The position numbers were made by a program, and so were the translations under genes. Shown here in pieces: positions 54,691 through 64,000 of a stretch of DNA of 64,000 nt. Every line of letters begins with the position of its first letter. The first letter of the stretch is position 1. The notes beneath the pieces are model-generated. The model was given only the letters and a program-made list of their open reading frames with translations. It searched no databases and was not told where the DNA came from. This DNA comes from Thermorudis peleae (GTDB taxonomy: Bacteria; Chloroflexota; Chloroflexia; Thermomicrobiales; Thermomicrobiaceae): assembly GCF_000744775.1 (NCBI RefSeq), contig NZ_JQMP01000004.1:496001-560000 (forward strand). The letters are read 5' to 3'.

Positions 54691-56226
54691 TCACGAAGAT
54701 GTGGGGGAAGCTGTTGGGGAGAGAACTCGTTGGGCATCGTGCAATGCTTCTGCGAAGGCCACAAGATCATTTGCCGTCCAGGTCGCAGCTGTAGCTTGGA
54801 GCGCTACTAACTGATAATGTATGGGACCATCGCTCCAACTCGCAGTCGCAGGCCAACCACTCGTTGGATCATTGGTCCAGCAGATGAGTCCAATCGCGCT
54901 TTCCTGGCACTGCGATGGGCTTGGCGCAACGGTCGATAGCAACGGGCCACGCGTCTGTACTACGCGAAGGACAACGTAATCGCTCGCAAACGCGAGCTGC
55001 ACTGATCCAGTTGGTGTCTGAAATGCTGACAGCAGTTGCAGGCCATCTGGCAGTGGGCGTGACAGGGTAAGGTCAGCGACGTGATCGGCCGAGCCATCAA
55101 CTGCTTGAAAGACCAGCGCTTGATGAAATACCACGCCGTCAATAAACACGGCATAGCAACCTGGCTGGTTGAGTGCACCCTCCATTCGCCAGCTTGCCCA
55201 GCCATCTGCCTGTGATTGCAGATCGTGCGGGAGCAGTAAGAGTCCACTGCTCTCGGCGCTTGCCCCCTCACCGCCGAGGAGCACTTGCCCCTGCCCGTCT
55301 AATGGGACGCCGCGAATCAACACCGGACCACGATATCCCGGTGCAAGGTGCCAGGCGATCGGGAAGGTGTACCAGCCGGTTCCATCAGCGTGCGCGACTG
55401 GCCCACCGAGGTTGATCACAGCATCAGGGCCAAACTCGGCATATGCTGGACTTGTTCCAACGGCGCGGCCAAACGCCCAAGCCGAACGCGGACAAACACC
55501 ACTCTTGCCCTGTGTTTCGGGGCTTTCAAGCGGACGTTGTCGCAACGCGGTGTTCAGTAATTGTACCGGCGTCTGTGGCACCGTGGTTACTGGCGCATCG
55601 GTCATCGTCAAGCCACGAACACGCTCCTGCTGACAATCAAGGACAAAGAGCAAAACCGCAGGTTTGGCCGGAATGTCAACGGCTTGGCGCACTGCGGCAA
55701 GCATGAGCAGGGCTGTATTCGCCGTTGTTGTGCGCCCACGCAGATCAACAAGCTCGAGGGGGACGATTTGTTCATTCTGGGTATGGCGCGCGAGCACATA
55801 CCGTACAAACTCATCCGGTTGCGTCGTAAATGTTGCGGTGGTGAGTTGGGTGAGATCTCGTGGAACAACAGCAAACCACTCATCGCTCGCTTCCGGCTGC
55901 GTTAATAGCGCCTGAAGTTGCCTCGCATCACCAGCATTAATGGCTGTGATGAATTGTCGGGCAAGCCCAACAAGCTGCGCTTCACTGCAACTGGCTGGAA
56001 GCAGAAAAGGTGTCAGAGACGGTGTGGGCAGAGGACGAAGCGTCGGCACGGGCGAAGGCGTTGCCGTTGCAGTTATTCGCGGTGATGTTGCAGTCACCTC
56101 CTGGTGAGCTGTTGGCGTCGGTACAGCCGTTACTGACTGGCTCACACATCCGGACAAGGCAAGGAGGAGCAGGATGACGAGTGTGCGTTGAATGCTTGCC
56201 CCCTGCCCCGCAGAGCGCGGCGGCAC
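54691..56226 (-). CDS. Lipoprotein of unknown function
   Basis: A 511-residue protein. It has a signal peptide with lipobox LALSGC (Cys27), a Ser/Thr/Pro linker to about residue 75, then a domain resembling an NTF2-like/accumulation fold (SEAQLVGLARQFITAINAGDARQLQALLTQPE) at about 80-210, and a second domain with a beta-sandwich look from about 235 on (WYTFPIAWHLAPGYRGPVLIRGVPLDGQG). The N-terminal helix with AINAGDARQL is typical of NTF2-like domains in lipoproteins of this phylum, but the function is not known. It starts at GTG with AAAGG six bases upstream, 16 bases after the L,D-transpeptidase gene, so they are likely co-transcribed. Confidence 0.85.
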   Translation of the reverse strand: MPPRSAGQGASIQRTLVILLLLALSGCVSQSVTAVPTPTAHQEVTATSPRITATATPSPVPTLRPLPTPSLTPFLLPASCSEAQLVGLARQFITAINAGDARQLQALLTQPEASDEWFAVVPRDLTQLTTATFTTQPDEFVRYVLARHTQNEQIVPLELVDLRGRTTTANTALLMLAAVRQAVDIPAKPAVLLFVLDCQQERVRGLTMTDAPVTTVPQTPVQLLNTALRQRPLESPETQGKSGVCPRSAWAFGRAVGTSPAYAEFGPDAVINLGGPVAHADGTGWYTFPIAWHLAPGYRGPVLIRGVPLDGQGQVLLGGEGASAESSGLLLLPHDLQSQADGWASWRMEGALNQPGCYAVFIDGVVFHQALVFQAVDGSADHVADLTLSRPLPDGLQLLSAFQTPTGSVQLAFASDYVVLRVVQTRGPLLSTVAPSPSQCQESAIGLICWTNDPTSGWPATASWSDGPIHYQLVALQATAATWTANDLVAFAEALHDAQRVLSPTASPTSS

Positions 56227-56242
56227 GCTGGCCTTTCCCCCT

Positions 56243-57331
56243 TCACTGATGGATCCAGACTAATGTACCGACCGGCGCCCAGGAATAGATCCACGCTGCT
56301 GCATCAAGCGGGAGGTTGACACACCCGTGGCTCATGACATGTCCGAAATTATGGTGCCAATACGTTCCATGTAACGCATATCCGTCAAGGAAGTAGAGCA
56401 CGTCAGGAACACGCGGCAGGTAGTAATAGTCGATTCCGGGTGTCCCACCTTGCATATCGTCGTACGGTAGCTTGCGATAAACACGGAACATGCCGGTCGG
56501 TGTTGGATGTGCCGGCACACCGGTAGATACATACGTTCCAAAGACAAGCGTGCCGTATTCCCATGCACGCAGATACTGATGCGAAAGATCGACCTCCACC
56601 CACTTGGGCTCATTCACCGGAGCTCCCGGTGGCGGAACACGTACAGTTGTTGGATCATCAAGCCAGAGAGCCGGATCATACGTCGGTGTATCTGCCGACT
56701 GAGGAATGGGTGCCGTATCAACACCATTGGCATTCGCCAGGGTGCGGCCAAGAAGGCTTATTTGAATCTCATATGGTGTGCCGGCAAGTTCTGGCCACCA
56801 CTCAAAGCGCGCACGCTCGAAATACTGGACGACTCGCCCTTCTTCTGTCAGCTCTTCACTAATCGGATAACCAAAGATGCGGACTCCACCATGGGCATTC
56901 CAGAATGAACGGAAGCCATTGCAGAGCCGATGCTGTGTCTGTGGGAAATACTCACACGCGGCATCACTCTGTGCCTGTACTGGCCGGAATGCAGGCTCAT
57001 CCATTCGACCAGCAGTTAATAAGCTGCCAAGACGCCGTAACTGCACCTGCCAACCCGGTGGCGCCTCAGGATGCCATTCAAAGACAGCACGCTCGAAGTA
57101 CTGTACCGTCACACCCTGCTCATTACGTTCTTCGCTAATCGGATAGCCAAAAACTGTTACACCGCCATTATTCAGCCAATACTGCAGGAAACCATAGCTG
57201 AGCGTATGGCCAGTCTGTGGGAAATAGACTCGATCAGGCTCAGCTGCACCCGCACTGGAGGCACCGAAGGAAAACTGGGCAACGACCACGAGGGCCAATA
57301 CACTGACTATGATGCCTATTCGGCTCCGCAT
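56243..57331 (-). CDS. L,D-transpeptidase with two N-terminal cell-wall-type repeats
   Basis: A 362-residue secreted protein. A signal peptide (about 1-29) precedes two tandem repeats of about 80 residues (about 37-118 and 126-205). Each has FPQTxHxLxxGF, GGVxxFGYPISEE and VQYFERAxFEWxPE. They resemble LGFP-like wall-binding repeats. The C-terminal YkuD domain has HGTYWHHNFG (His321) and the catalytic SHGCVNLP (Cys337). YkuD enzymes form 3-3 peptidoglycan cross-links or attach proteins to the wall. GAAGGAG precedes the ATG. The duplicated repeats suggest wall binding before cross-linking. Confidence 0.93.
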   Translation of the reverse strand: MRSRIGIIVSVLALVVVAQFSFGASSAGAAEPDRVYFPQTGHTLSYGFLQYWLNNGGVTVFGYPISEERNEQGVTVQYFERAVFEWHPEAPPGWQVQLRRLGSLLTAGRMDEPAFRPVQAQSDAACEYFPQTQHRLCNGFRSFWNAHGGVRIFGYPISEELTEEGRVVQYFERARFEWWPELAGTPYEIQISLLGRTLANANGVDTAPIPQSADTPTYDPALWLDDPTTVRVPPPGAPVNEPKWVEVDLSHQYLRAWEYGTLVFGTYVSTGVPAHPTPTGMFRVYRKLPYDDMQGGTPGIDYYYLPRVPDVLYFLDGYALHGTYWHHNFGHVMSHGCVNLPLDAAAWIYSWAPVGTLVWIHQ

Positions 57332-57362
57332 GACGCACTCCTTCCGCGCCCCAGTACTCTCT

Positions 57363-59477
57363 CTATTCTGTCATACGTTCACTCTCATGCGGAGGCTCTC
57401 CTGGTAGGATTGACGGGGCACTCTCACCCATTGGGATAGACTGCGGTGTCGTTTCTTCTGTTCCCTCCTCACTGGCTGAGGCCACGACCTGATCAACCGC
57501 TGCTTCAGGAACGGCGGTGCTCTCACCGAACCAATGCAACTGCACCGCCTCTAGGGACTCGGGTGGATGCAGGCCAAAAATAGTGGCGTAGAAACTATGC
57601 TCAAGCACTAAACAGCGGCGAATTGTCTCAGCACGACGGAATCCGTGGCCTTCGCCCTCAAAAACGTAATAGGCATATGGCAGATGATGACGCTCAAGCG
57701 ACTGCACCATGATTTCTGCCTGCTCCGGAGGGACCACGCGATCATCTGCACCTTGCAAGAGCAAGACCGGGGCGCGGAGATGGTCAATCGCATAGAGAGG
57801 AGAGCGCTCACGATAGCGCTCCGCCTGATCAGGATATGGGCCAATGAGGCCATCAAGATAACGCGACTCAAATTTATGCGTTGTTTTCGCCAATGCCTCC
57901 AGGTCGGCCACTCCATAGTAACTTGTCCCGGCAGCAAACACGTCACTCACGGTCAGCGCGCGAAGCGTGGTATAGCCACCAGCTGACCCACCGCGGATCG
58001 CCACTCGGGAGCTATCGACTACCCCTTGCTCGGTAAGATACCGGACAGCGTTCACACAGTCAGCGACGTCAACAATTCCCCATCGTTCACGCAAGCGCTC
58101 ACGATAGGCCCGTCCATAGCCACTGCTGCCACCGTAATTGACGTCGATGACAGCGAAGCCTCGACTTGTCCAGTACTGAATCACGGGCGAGAATGCTGGG
58201 CGCACATGGCCGGTCGGTCCGCCGTGGCAAAAGACGATCAACGGAGGACGTGTCTCATCGTGTGGCAGTTCAACAGTCGGATTCTTCGGACGATAGAAGA
58301 AGCCATAGGCTGTTTGCTCATCTTCAGTGGGAAACGCAATCACATCAGGCTCGCTGATCCACGTTGACTCGGGCTGGGCATCGGAAGCCTGGCGGATCAC
58401 CTGCCATGTCCCGTCCTGGAGCGAGAACTCGACCAGGGCCTGCGGGAACGCAGGGCTACTCGCGATGAGCCAGAGCCGGCTCGAATCAGACGGATCGGCA
58501 GTCAGTCGTAGAAGAGCTCGCCAGGGAACTTCAACCCATTGCACAGCACCTTCGGGATCAACGCGGATCAGACGATCCTCGCCGCGATCTGTGACGATTG
58601 CCGCAATGTACCCGTCATGAAAGACGACGTATCGCGACTGGCCAAAGGTCCAATGAGGCTCGCCAATTTCTGCCTCAAGTTGAGTGACTTGCTCAATGAC
58701 GCCATTGCGAGGATGCCAGCGATAGAGATTCCACCAGCCGGTACGATCAGAGAGAAAATAGAGCGTCCCATCGGGAGCCCAAAGCGGCTGCGTGATTGAT
58801 TCTTGTCGGCCGCCGGCAAGCAACCACGGCGTCCGAACGTTTCCCACCTCATCAAGGCGCCCAACCCATAACTCCGTGCCATCCCATGGCATGTTCGGAT
58901 GATTCCACGTTAGCCAACACAGCCAGTCTCCATCGGGGCTGATGCGCGGTGCAGCATAGAAATCGTTGCCACTCACAATCACCTTGGGCTCAGCGCTGCC
59001 ATCTGTTGGCAAAGCAACAAGCTCATTGAACACACCGCCAGATTCATGCCGCTCCCGGACAGCAAGAAGCCACTGACCATTAGGCGTTACGCGGCCATCA
59101 GCATACCGATAGCCCGCTAACACAGGGGGATCGGGAGTAATTGGCTTTGGCGGTTCATCAGGGTCCAACCGATAGAGCCGCTGGTCATAAAAATGGCTAA
59201 AGAAGGCAGTAGCACCGTGCACAGTGAACGCACCACCGCCATATTCATGGACACGAGTACGGACATCATAGGCAGGCGGCACGACGTCGCGCGGCTCATG
59301 TCCTGGAGCAAGGGCAACCAGCACCGATCGCCCCTGCTCTTCTGGGCGACTCTCAAGCCACCAGAGTTGTCCTGCACCCCACTGCGCCTCTGTGATCGTC
59401 CGACTTGCTTGGACAACCCAGTCAGCTGTTAACGCTGATGGCCATTCACCATAGGCGGCCTGTTGCCGCTCTGCCAT
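57363..59477 (-). CDS. S9-family prolyl oligopeptidase/acylaminoacyl peptidase
   Basis: A 704-residue protein with no signal peptide. The N-terminal half is a WD40/beta-propeller-like domain (APRISPDGDWLCWLTWNHPNMPWDGTELW, seen here as repeated D-G/W motifs over residues 60-360). The C-terminal alpha/beta hydrolase has HGGPTGHVRPAF, the nucleophile Ser in AIRGGSAGGYTTLRAL, Asp in LLQGADDRVVPPEQ and His in EGEGHGFRRAE. It cleaves short peptides, often with acyl or proline residues. A Ser/Glu/Pro-rich tail of about 40 residues after the hydrolase is unusual. GGAGAGGAG precedes the ATG; it is divergent from the YyaL-type gene. Confidence 0.93.
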   Translation of the reverse strand: MAERQQAAYGEWPSALTADWVVQASRTITEAQWGAGQLWWLESRPEEQGRSVLVALAPGHEPRDVVPPAYDVRTRVHEYGGGAFTVHGATAFFSHFYDQRLYRLDPDEPPKPITPDPPVLAGYRYADGRVTPNGQWLLAVRERHESGGVFNELVALPTDGSAEPKVIVSGNDFYAAPRISPDGDWLCWLTWNHPNMPWDGTELWVGRLDEVGNVRTPWLLAGGRQESITQPLWAPDGTLYFLSDRTGWWNLYRWHPRNGVIEQVTQLEAEIGEPHWTFGQSRYVVFHDGYIAAIVTDRGEDRLIRVDPEGAVQWVEVPWRALLRLTADPSDSSRLWLIASSPAFPQALVEFSLQDGTWQVIRQASDAQPESTWISEPDVIAFPTEDEQTAYGFFYRPKNPTVELPHDETRPPLIVFCHGGPTGHVRPAFSPVIQYWTSRGFAVIDVNYGGSSGYGRAYRERLRERWGIVDVADCVNAVRYLTEQGVVDSSRVAIRGGSAGGYTTLRALTVSDVFAAGTSYYGVADLEALAKTTHKFESRYLDGLIGPYPDQAERYRERSPLYAIDHLRAPVLLLQGADDRVVPPEQAEIMVQSLERHHLPYAYYVFEGEGHGFRRAETIRRCLVLEHSFYATIFGLHPPESLEAVQLHWFGESTAVPEAAVDQVVASASEEGTEETTPQSIPMGESAPSILPGEPPHESERMTE

Positions 59478-59631
59478 ACTGCATCTCCTCTCCGGCAGAC
59501 AGCCTGTTTTCCTGTCCGGGATTGTGCCATGTTAAGGCCGCGGTGCAAGAGCGAATTTTGATATCCTTTCGTAGCGAAACCCTTGCGCGAGGCGCATCAC
59601 TGCCTCGCATGATGAAGTGGAGTGGTATCCC

Positions 59632-61707
59632 GTGCCAAATCGCCTTGCGAACGAGACCAGCCCCTATCTTCGTCAACATGCTGATAATCCTGTCGATTGG
59701 TATCCCTGGGGAGAAGAAGCCTTTCGCATCGCCCAAGAACAAGATAAGCCGATTTTGCTCAGCATCGGCTATGCCGCGTGTCACTGGTGCCACGTCATGG
59801 CTCACGAATGCTTTGAAAACCCTGACATCGCTCGTCTCATGAACGAGCGATTTGTCTGCATTAAGGTTGATCGGGAAGAACGACCGGATATTGACGCACT
59901 GTACATGAGCGCAGTACAGGCAATGACGGGGCAAGGGGGATGGCCGCTGACTGTCTTCCTAACACCAGACGGTCGGCCATTTTATGGTGGCACCTACTTT
60001 CCCCCTGAAGATCGACCAGGCCTACCAGGCTTCCCCCGCGTGCTCTTGGCTGTCTCTGAGACCTATCGCACACGACGAGCAGAGGTCGAGCGTGCTGCCA
60101 GTGACCTTGTACATTTCTTGAATCAGCAGTTTGCTCTTACTCTGCCAACAAGCACGCTGACCTCAACACTCCTTGACGAAGCGGCACGAAACCTTGTACC
60201 GGAATTCGATCGTGAGCACGGCGGATTCGGCACGGCACCGAAGTTCCCTGCGCCGACCACGCTTGAGTTCCTCCTCCGCACATTTCGTCGCGTTGGCTCC
60301 CAGCGCGCACGCGAGATGGTGACTTTCAGCCTGGAGCACATGATCCGGGGCGGAATCTATGACCACATTGGCGGAGGATTCCACCGGTATGCCGTCGATG
60401 CCGCTTGGGAGATCCCACACTTCGAGAAGATGCTCTATGACAACGCCCAGCTGAGCAGATTGCTTGTCCTTGCCTACCAGGCGAGTGGTAACCCGCTTTT
60501 CCGCCGCACGGCAACTGAGACACTCGACTACGTCCTGCGGGAGCTTCGGCTTCCCGGAGGTGGCTTCGCCAGCGCCCAAGACGCTGACGTTGAGGGCGAA
60601 GAAGGCAAGTTCTACACCTGGACAACTGAAGAACTCGAGGAAGCACTCGGTCCACAACTCTTTTCAGTGGCACAGCAGTATTTCGGCTTGCGCCCAGAAG
60701 GCAATTTTGAAGGGAAGCACGTCCTTCACGTCCCGAACCCGCCTGAACATGTCGCTGCAGCGCTTGGCATTGGGCAAGAGGAATTGATGGCGCAGGTCGC
60801 TGCAATTCGATCGCGACTCTTTGCCCTCCGTGAACAGCGCCCGCATCCAGCCCGTGATGAGAAAGTACTGACATCCTGGAACGGACTCCTCCTCCAGGCA
60901 TTGGCCGAAGCGGCCACTGTGCTCGGTGAACCGACCTACGCCGAGGCCGCGGTGCAACTCGCTGCCTTCCTTCGCGACCATCTTGCAGAGGGTGACGCCC
61001 ATCTCTGGCATGTCTTTGCAGATGGACAGGCCAAAGTCACGGGCCTCCTTGAGGACTACGCGTACCTCGCTCGTGGCCTCCTTGCCCTCTACGAGCTGAC
61101 CTTTGATCGGCAATGGCTCCACTGGGCGCGCAGATTGACAGAAACAATCCTGCGCGAATTTCGCGATCCGGCAATCGGAGATTTCTTTGATACGACCGAA
61201 CACGCCGATCATCTGGTAGCCCGGCCAAAGAGCCTCTTCGATTCGCCTACGCCGAGTCCGATCGCGGTCACGGCTGACGTCTTTCTCCGGCTGTCACTCC
61301 TCTTCGGCGACGGACGGTACGAGGAATATGCCCGCACGGTACTTGAACGTTATGCGCCACTCGCAAGTGAGCATCCGACTGGGATGAGCCAGTTCCTCCT
61401 CGTCCTTGACTTCTTGTTGGCTGAGCCGTTTGAGATTGCGCTCGTTGGGAACCCAGAACAGCCAGACATGGCCGCACTCTTGAAGGTTGTGCGTGAGCCG
61501 TATGTGCCGGCCAAGGTCGTTGCACTCCGTCGGCCACACGAGTATGACGAGTCTATACCGCTGCTGCTTGACCGTCCACAGAAGAATGGCACGGCAACGG
61601 CGTATGTCTGCCGGCACTTCGTCTGCCAACAACCGGTGACAACGCCAGCCGAGCTTGCAAGGCAGCTTGGGCTTGATGACCGCGATTTTACCAGCGTTCG
61701 CGAATAG
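59632..61707 (+). CDS. YyaL/DUF255 thioredoxin-fold protein
   Basis: A 691-residue protein of the YyaL/spermatogenesis-associated-20 family. The N-terminal DUF255 thioredoxin-like domain has [24 protein letters not shown], the redox-like [14 protein letters not shown] (CHWC), and [13 protein letters not shown]. An alpha/alpha barrel like N-acylglucosamine 2-epimerase follows ([48 protein letters not shown]). Its role is unknown, possibly thiol redox or sugar metabolism. The frame starts at GTG 59617, but GTG 59632 gives the family-typical (V/M)[12 protein letters not shown] start and follows GGAG, so it is chosen. Confidence 0.93.
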   Translation: MPNRLANETSPYLRQHADNPVDWYPWGEEAFRIAQEQDKPILLSIGYAACHWCHVMAHECFENPDIARLMNERFVCIKVDREERPDIDALYMSAVQAMTGQGGWPLTVFLTPDGRPFYGGTYFPPEDRPGLPGFPRVLLAVSETYRTRRAEVERAASDLVHFLNQQFALTLPTSTLTSTLLDEAARNLVPEFDREHGGFGTAPKFPAPTTLEFLLRTFRRVGSQRAREMVTFSLEHMIRGGIYDHIGGGFHRYAVDAAWEIPHFEKMLYDNAQLSRLLVLAYQASGNPLFRRTATETLDYVLRELRLPGGGFASAQDADVEGEEGKFYTWTTEELEEALGPQLFSVAQQYFGLRPEGNFEGKHVLHVPNPPEHVAAALGIGQEELMAQVAAIRSRLFALREQRPHPARDEKVLTSWNGLLLQALAEAATVLGEPTYAEAAVQLAAFLRDHLAEGDAHLWHVFADGQAKVTGLLEDYAYLARGLLALYELTFDRQWLHWARRLTETILREFRDPAIGDFFDTTEHADHLVARPKSLFDSPTPSPIAVTADVFLRLSLLFGDGRYEEYARTVLERYAPLASEHPTGMSQFLLVLDFLLAEPFEIALVGNPEQPDMAALLKVVREPYVPAKVVALRRPHEYDESIPLLLDRPQKNGTATAYVCRHFVCQQPVTTPAELARQLGLDDRDFTSVRE

Positions 61708-61932
61708 GATAAGTGCAACGCCGTGGCGTGATCCCCGAGTTGTACTCATGCCAGAACGCGTCTGCCATGAATCACCGCAGCCCTACAAGAAGGGCATCGT
61801 ATCTATGCAGTTGGTGGCTACTGGGCTGCGCCGACGTCGATTGCCGTTGCACCATGATGATCGTACGCAAAGCTGAACGTTTCCAGACCACGTAGACTTA
61901 GCACGGCGAAGAGGACGAGGGGGTGTTGGTTA

Positions 61933-63837
61933 ATGACCGTTACACCGCCGACCTCGGTTGTTGGTACAGCCGGGCATGTTGATCATGGCAAGTCAACGCT
62001 CGTCAAAGCACTGACGGGGATTGACCCAGATCGACTGCGTGAAGAAAAAGAACGCGAAATGACGATTGACCTCGGTTTTGCTTGGCTCACGTTGCCAAGC
62101 GGCCGACGGGTCAGCATGATCGATGTGCCCGGCCATGAACGCTTCATCCGCAATATGCTGGCTGGAGTCGGTGGCTTCGACGCAGCGCTCCTCGTTATTG
62201 CAGCTGACGAAGGGCCAATGCCCCAGACACGCGAGCACTTGGCTATTCTTGATCTTCTCGAGATTCGCCAGGGTATTGTTGCGATCACCAAACGTGACCT
62301 TGTCGAGCCAGACTGGCTTGAGCTTGTGATGAATGAAACGATTGAACTGCTCCAAGGTACGACACTTGAAGGGGCACCGCTCATCCCAGTCTCGGCGATC
62401 ACTGGCGAAGGCTTGGCGGAACTCATCCAGACGCTGGATACACTGCTGGCGACGCTTCCACCACATCCAGCAGACGGCAAGCCGCGCCTCGCAGTCGATC
62501 GCGTCTTTACCATAGCGGGCTTTGGCACCGTTGTCACTGGCACACTTCGCGATGGGCCGCTTAGCGTTGGCCAAGAGATTGAGATTCTGCCTGCCGGGAA
62601 ACGCGGGCGCATCCGCGGTTTACAACGCCATCGGGAAAAAGTTGAGCATGCCTCTCCTGGCGCCAGAACGGCGGTGAACATTAGCGGCATAGCCGTCGAG
62701 GAGATCAGTCGAGGAGATGTGCTCACGATCCCAGGCTGGCTTACTCCAACCCAGCGGATCGACGCCCGGATCCGTTTGCTGGCAGATGCTCCAGCCATCC
62801 TCGAGCAAGATGATGAAGTGATGCTCTTCATCGGGACAAGCGAGACGCTTGCACAACTCACGTTGCTGGATGCGGAGAAGCTCACCCCAGGCGATACTGG
62901 TTGGGTCCAGCTCCGCCTGCGTAAACCGGTCGTCGCCGTTCGTGGGGATCGTTTCATCCTTCGTCGCCCCTCACCAAGTGCGACCTTGGGAGGCGGTGTG
63001 GTCGTGGACGCACACCCGCCGCGTCACCGGCGCTTTCATCCCGCAACAATTGCGACACTCGAACTGCTCGCTCGTGGTGAACCAGTGGAACTCGTCCGCC
63101 ACGCGCTCGCTGAGGAACCACGTGACGTTGCGACATTAACCCGGCAATTGACATTGCATGAGCACCATGTAGCGGACGCCCTTGAGGTACTGCAAGCACA
63201 AGGCGAAATCATTGCACTCGTATCCCCAACTCCACACACGCCGACGCTTTACCTTCAGCGGGAAGCGCTCGAAGCATGGCGTAGCCGTCTTGTTGCACTG
63301 TTAGCTGATTACCATCAACAGTATCCCTTGCGCCGTGGCATGCCGAAGGAAGCTGCCCGTAGCCAGCTCGAGATTGCACCGCGGGCGTTTGATGCACTTG
63401 TCGCAACATTCGCTGGCATGGGAGCAATCGTTGACGATGGTGATGTCCTCCGCCTGCCAACACACGCGATTCAATTGACTCCACAACAAGAGGCAGCAGC
63501 TCAGCGGTTGCTAGCCGCGCTGCATGAGACACCCTATACGCCACCGTCACCTTCGACGCTTGGTGTGGATCCAGAACTCGTCAATGCCCTGATTGAGCTT
63601 GGATACATCGTTCGTGTCGACGAAGATATCGTTTTCCCAACCGATGTTATGCAGGAAATCGAGCAAACGGTCCTGACGCTCATTGACGCAAACAATGGCC
63701 TGACGCTCGCGCAGTTCCGGGACCATTTCAATACGAGCCGCAAGTATGCACAGGCAGTTCTTGAATATCTCGATCGAAAGCGAGTGACACGTCGTGTCGG
63801 TGACGTACGAGTACGATATGCGCAACCCCAAAGCTAA
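61933..63837 (+). CDS. selB: Selenocysteine-specific elongation factor SelB
   Basis: A 634-residue translational GTPase. The G domain has GTAGHVDHGKSTLVKALTG, EREMTIDLGFAWL, DVPGHERFIRNML and ITKRDL; EF-Tu-like domains II and III follow (VTGTLRDGPLSVGQEIEILPAGKRGRIRGLQ), then winged-helix repeats (about 370-634) that bind the SECIS mRNA element, ending NTSRKYAQAVLEYLDRKRVTRRVGD. It delivers selenocysteinyl-tRNA to UGA codons, so the organism should make selenoproteins. The ATG at 61933 has GAGGACGAGGGGG upstream. The 225 bases before it contain no tRNA-Sec and no clear gene. Confidence 0.96.
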   Translation: MTVTPPTSVVGTAGHVDHGKSTLVKALTGIDPDRLREEKEREMTIDLGFAWLTLPSGRRVSMIDVPGHERFIRNMLAGVGGFDAALLVIAADEGPMPQTREHLAILDLLEIRQGIVAITKRDLVEPDWLELVMNETIELLQGTTLEGAPLIPVSAITGEGLAELIQTLDTLLATLPPHPADGKPRLAVDRVFTIAGFGTVVTGTLRDGPLSVGQEIEILPAGKRGRIRGLQRHREKVEHASPGARTAVNISGIAVEEISRGDVLTIPGWLTPTQRIDARIRLLADAPAILEQDDEVMLFIGTSETLAQLTLLDAEKLTPGDTGWVQLRLRKPVVAVRGDRFILRRPSPSATLGGGVVVDAHPPRHRRFHPATIATLELLARGEPVELVRHALAEEPRDVATLTRQLTLHEHHVADALEVLQAQGEIIALVSPTPHTPTLYLQREALEAWRSRLVALLADYHQQYPLRRGMPKEAARSQLEIAPRAFDALVATFAGMGAIVDDGDVLRLPTHAIQLTPQQEAAAQRLLAALHETPYTPPSPSTLGVDPELVNALIELGYIVRVDEDIVFPTDVMQEIEQTVLTLIDANNGLTLAQFRDHFNTSRKYAQAVLEYLDRKRVTRRVGDVRVRYAQPQS

Positions 63838-64000
63838 TCTCCGTCCAGTTTTCCTCGCTCCCCACTATGACGATGTTGCGCTCTCGTGTGGAGGCACTGT
63901 CGCGCTCCTGGCCGAGCGCGGTCTGCGACCGGTTATCATCACGTGCTTCGGCGGTGAACCGCCAGCAACCTTAAGCGCATTCGCGCGATTCCAGCATCAG
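63818..64000 (+). CDS. PIG-L/LmbE-family deacetylase, N-terminal part, cut by the window edge
   Basis: The frame is open from the ATG at 63818 to the end of the window (61 codons). It encodes VFLAPHYDDVALSCGGTVALLAERG, with the zinc-binding P-H-x-D-D motif of PIG-L deacetylases (here PHYDDV) and the following CGGT and VIITCFGG strand. The family removes acetyl groups from N-acetylglucosaminyl conjugates such as bacillithiol, mycothiol or glycolipid precursors. The start overlaps the selB end by 20 bases, suggesting coupled translation. The remainder lies outside. Confidence 0.85.
   Translation, partial: MRNPKANLRPVFLAPHYDDVALSCGGTVALLAERGLRPVIITCFGGEPPATLSAFARFQHQ

Noticed and set aside
61708-61932. 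A tRNA-Sec gene upstream of selB
   Set aside because: No acceptor stem, TTCRANYC-type T-loop or CCA end could be recognised in the 225 bases.
61983-62957. A 324-codon minus-strand open frame opposite selB
   Set aside because: Ser/Arg-rich composition typical of antisense translation, no motif, and selB on the other strand is certain.

Overview
The window looks like a chromosomal segment from a moderately GC-rich, probably thermophilic member of the Chloroflexota, class Thermomicrobia or a close relative. The reasons are the gene content and layout: a dcw cluster with ftsZ but no ftsA, a MurT/GatD pair, a minCDE set, a GlgE/TreS-maltokinase operon, and lipoproteins with Thr/Pro-rich linkers. 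This placement is an inference from family resemblance, not from a marker gene. Coding density is very high. Many neighbours overlap by 1 or 4 bases. No rRNA, tRNA, CRISPR array or mobile element was seen.

Layout. Positions 1-579 hold the N-terminal part of a GT4 glycosyltransferase (minus strand), divergent from a thioredoxin gene (763-1089). Positions 1151-25452 form an almost unbroken minus-strand block for cell envelope and division. Read in the direction of transcription it begins with a metallophosphoesterase, then mreD, mrdA (PBP2), minC, minD, minE, methylmalonyl-CoA epimerase and an acyl-CoA mutase large subunit. After a 565-base gap with a recognisable promoter and MraZ operator, the dcw cluster follows: mraZ, rsmH, an ftsL-like gene, ftsI, murF, mraY, murD, ftsW, murC, murB, ddl, ftsQ, ftsZ. 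It ends in nrdR and a tail-anchored papain-like protein of unknown function. murE, murG and ftsA are not in the cluster.

Positions 25605-42099 are a plus-strand alpha-glucan/trehalose operon: glgE, treS-maltokinase fusion, malQ, glgB, treZ, a GH57/DUF3536-type protein, treY. Together these encode both directions of a trehalose/alpha-glucan cycle: TreS-Mak, GlgE and GlgB build branched glucan from trehalose, and TreY and TreZ release trehalose from glucan. A lipoprotein hydrolase follows.

Positions 43212-47260 (minus) carry mreB, mreC, murT and gatD, linking rod-shape machinery to lipid II amidation. A lipid kinase (47628-48644) and an unusual class II aldolase fusion (48932-50101) lie on the plus strand. 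Positions 50124-59477 (minus) hold mainly secreted or catabolic proteins: an S9 peptidase, an L,D-transpeptidase, a lipoprotein of unknown function, a lone sugar-type ABC binding protein, a D-aminoacylase-like enzyme and a zinc-type alcohol dehydrogenase. The right end (59632-64000, plus) has a YyaL/DUF255 thioredoxin-fold protein, selB and the start of a PIG-L/LmbE deacetylase.

The items most worth a second look are the glucan/trehalose operon with its embedded GH57 gene, the papain-like orphan after nrdR, the class II aldolase with an unrecognised N-terminal domain, the MraZ operator with 10-bp repeat spacing at the dcw promoter, and the missing murE, murG and ftsA.
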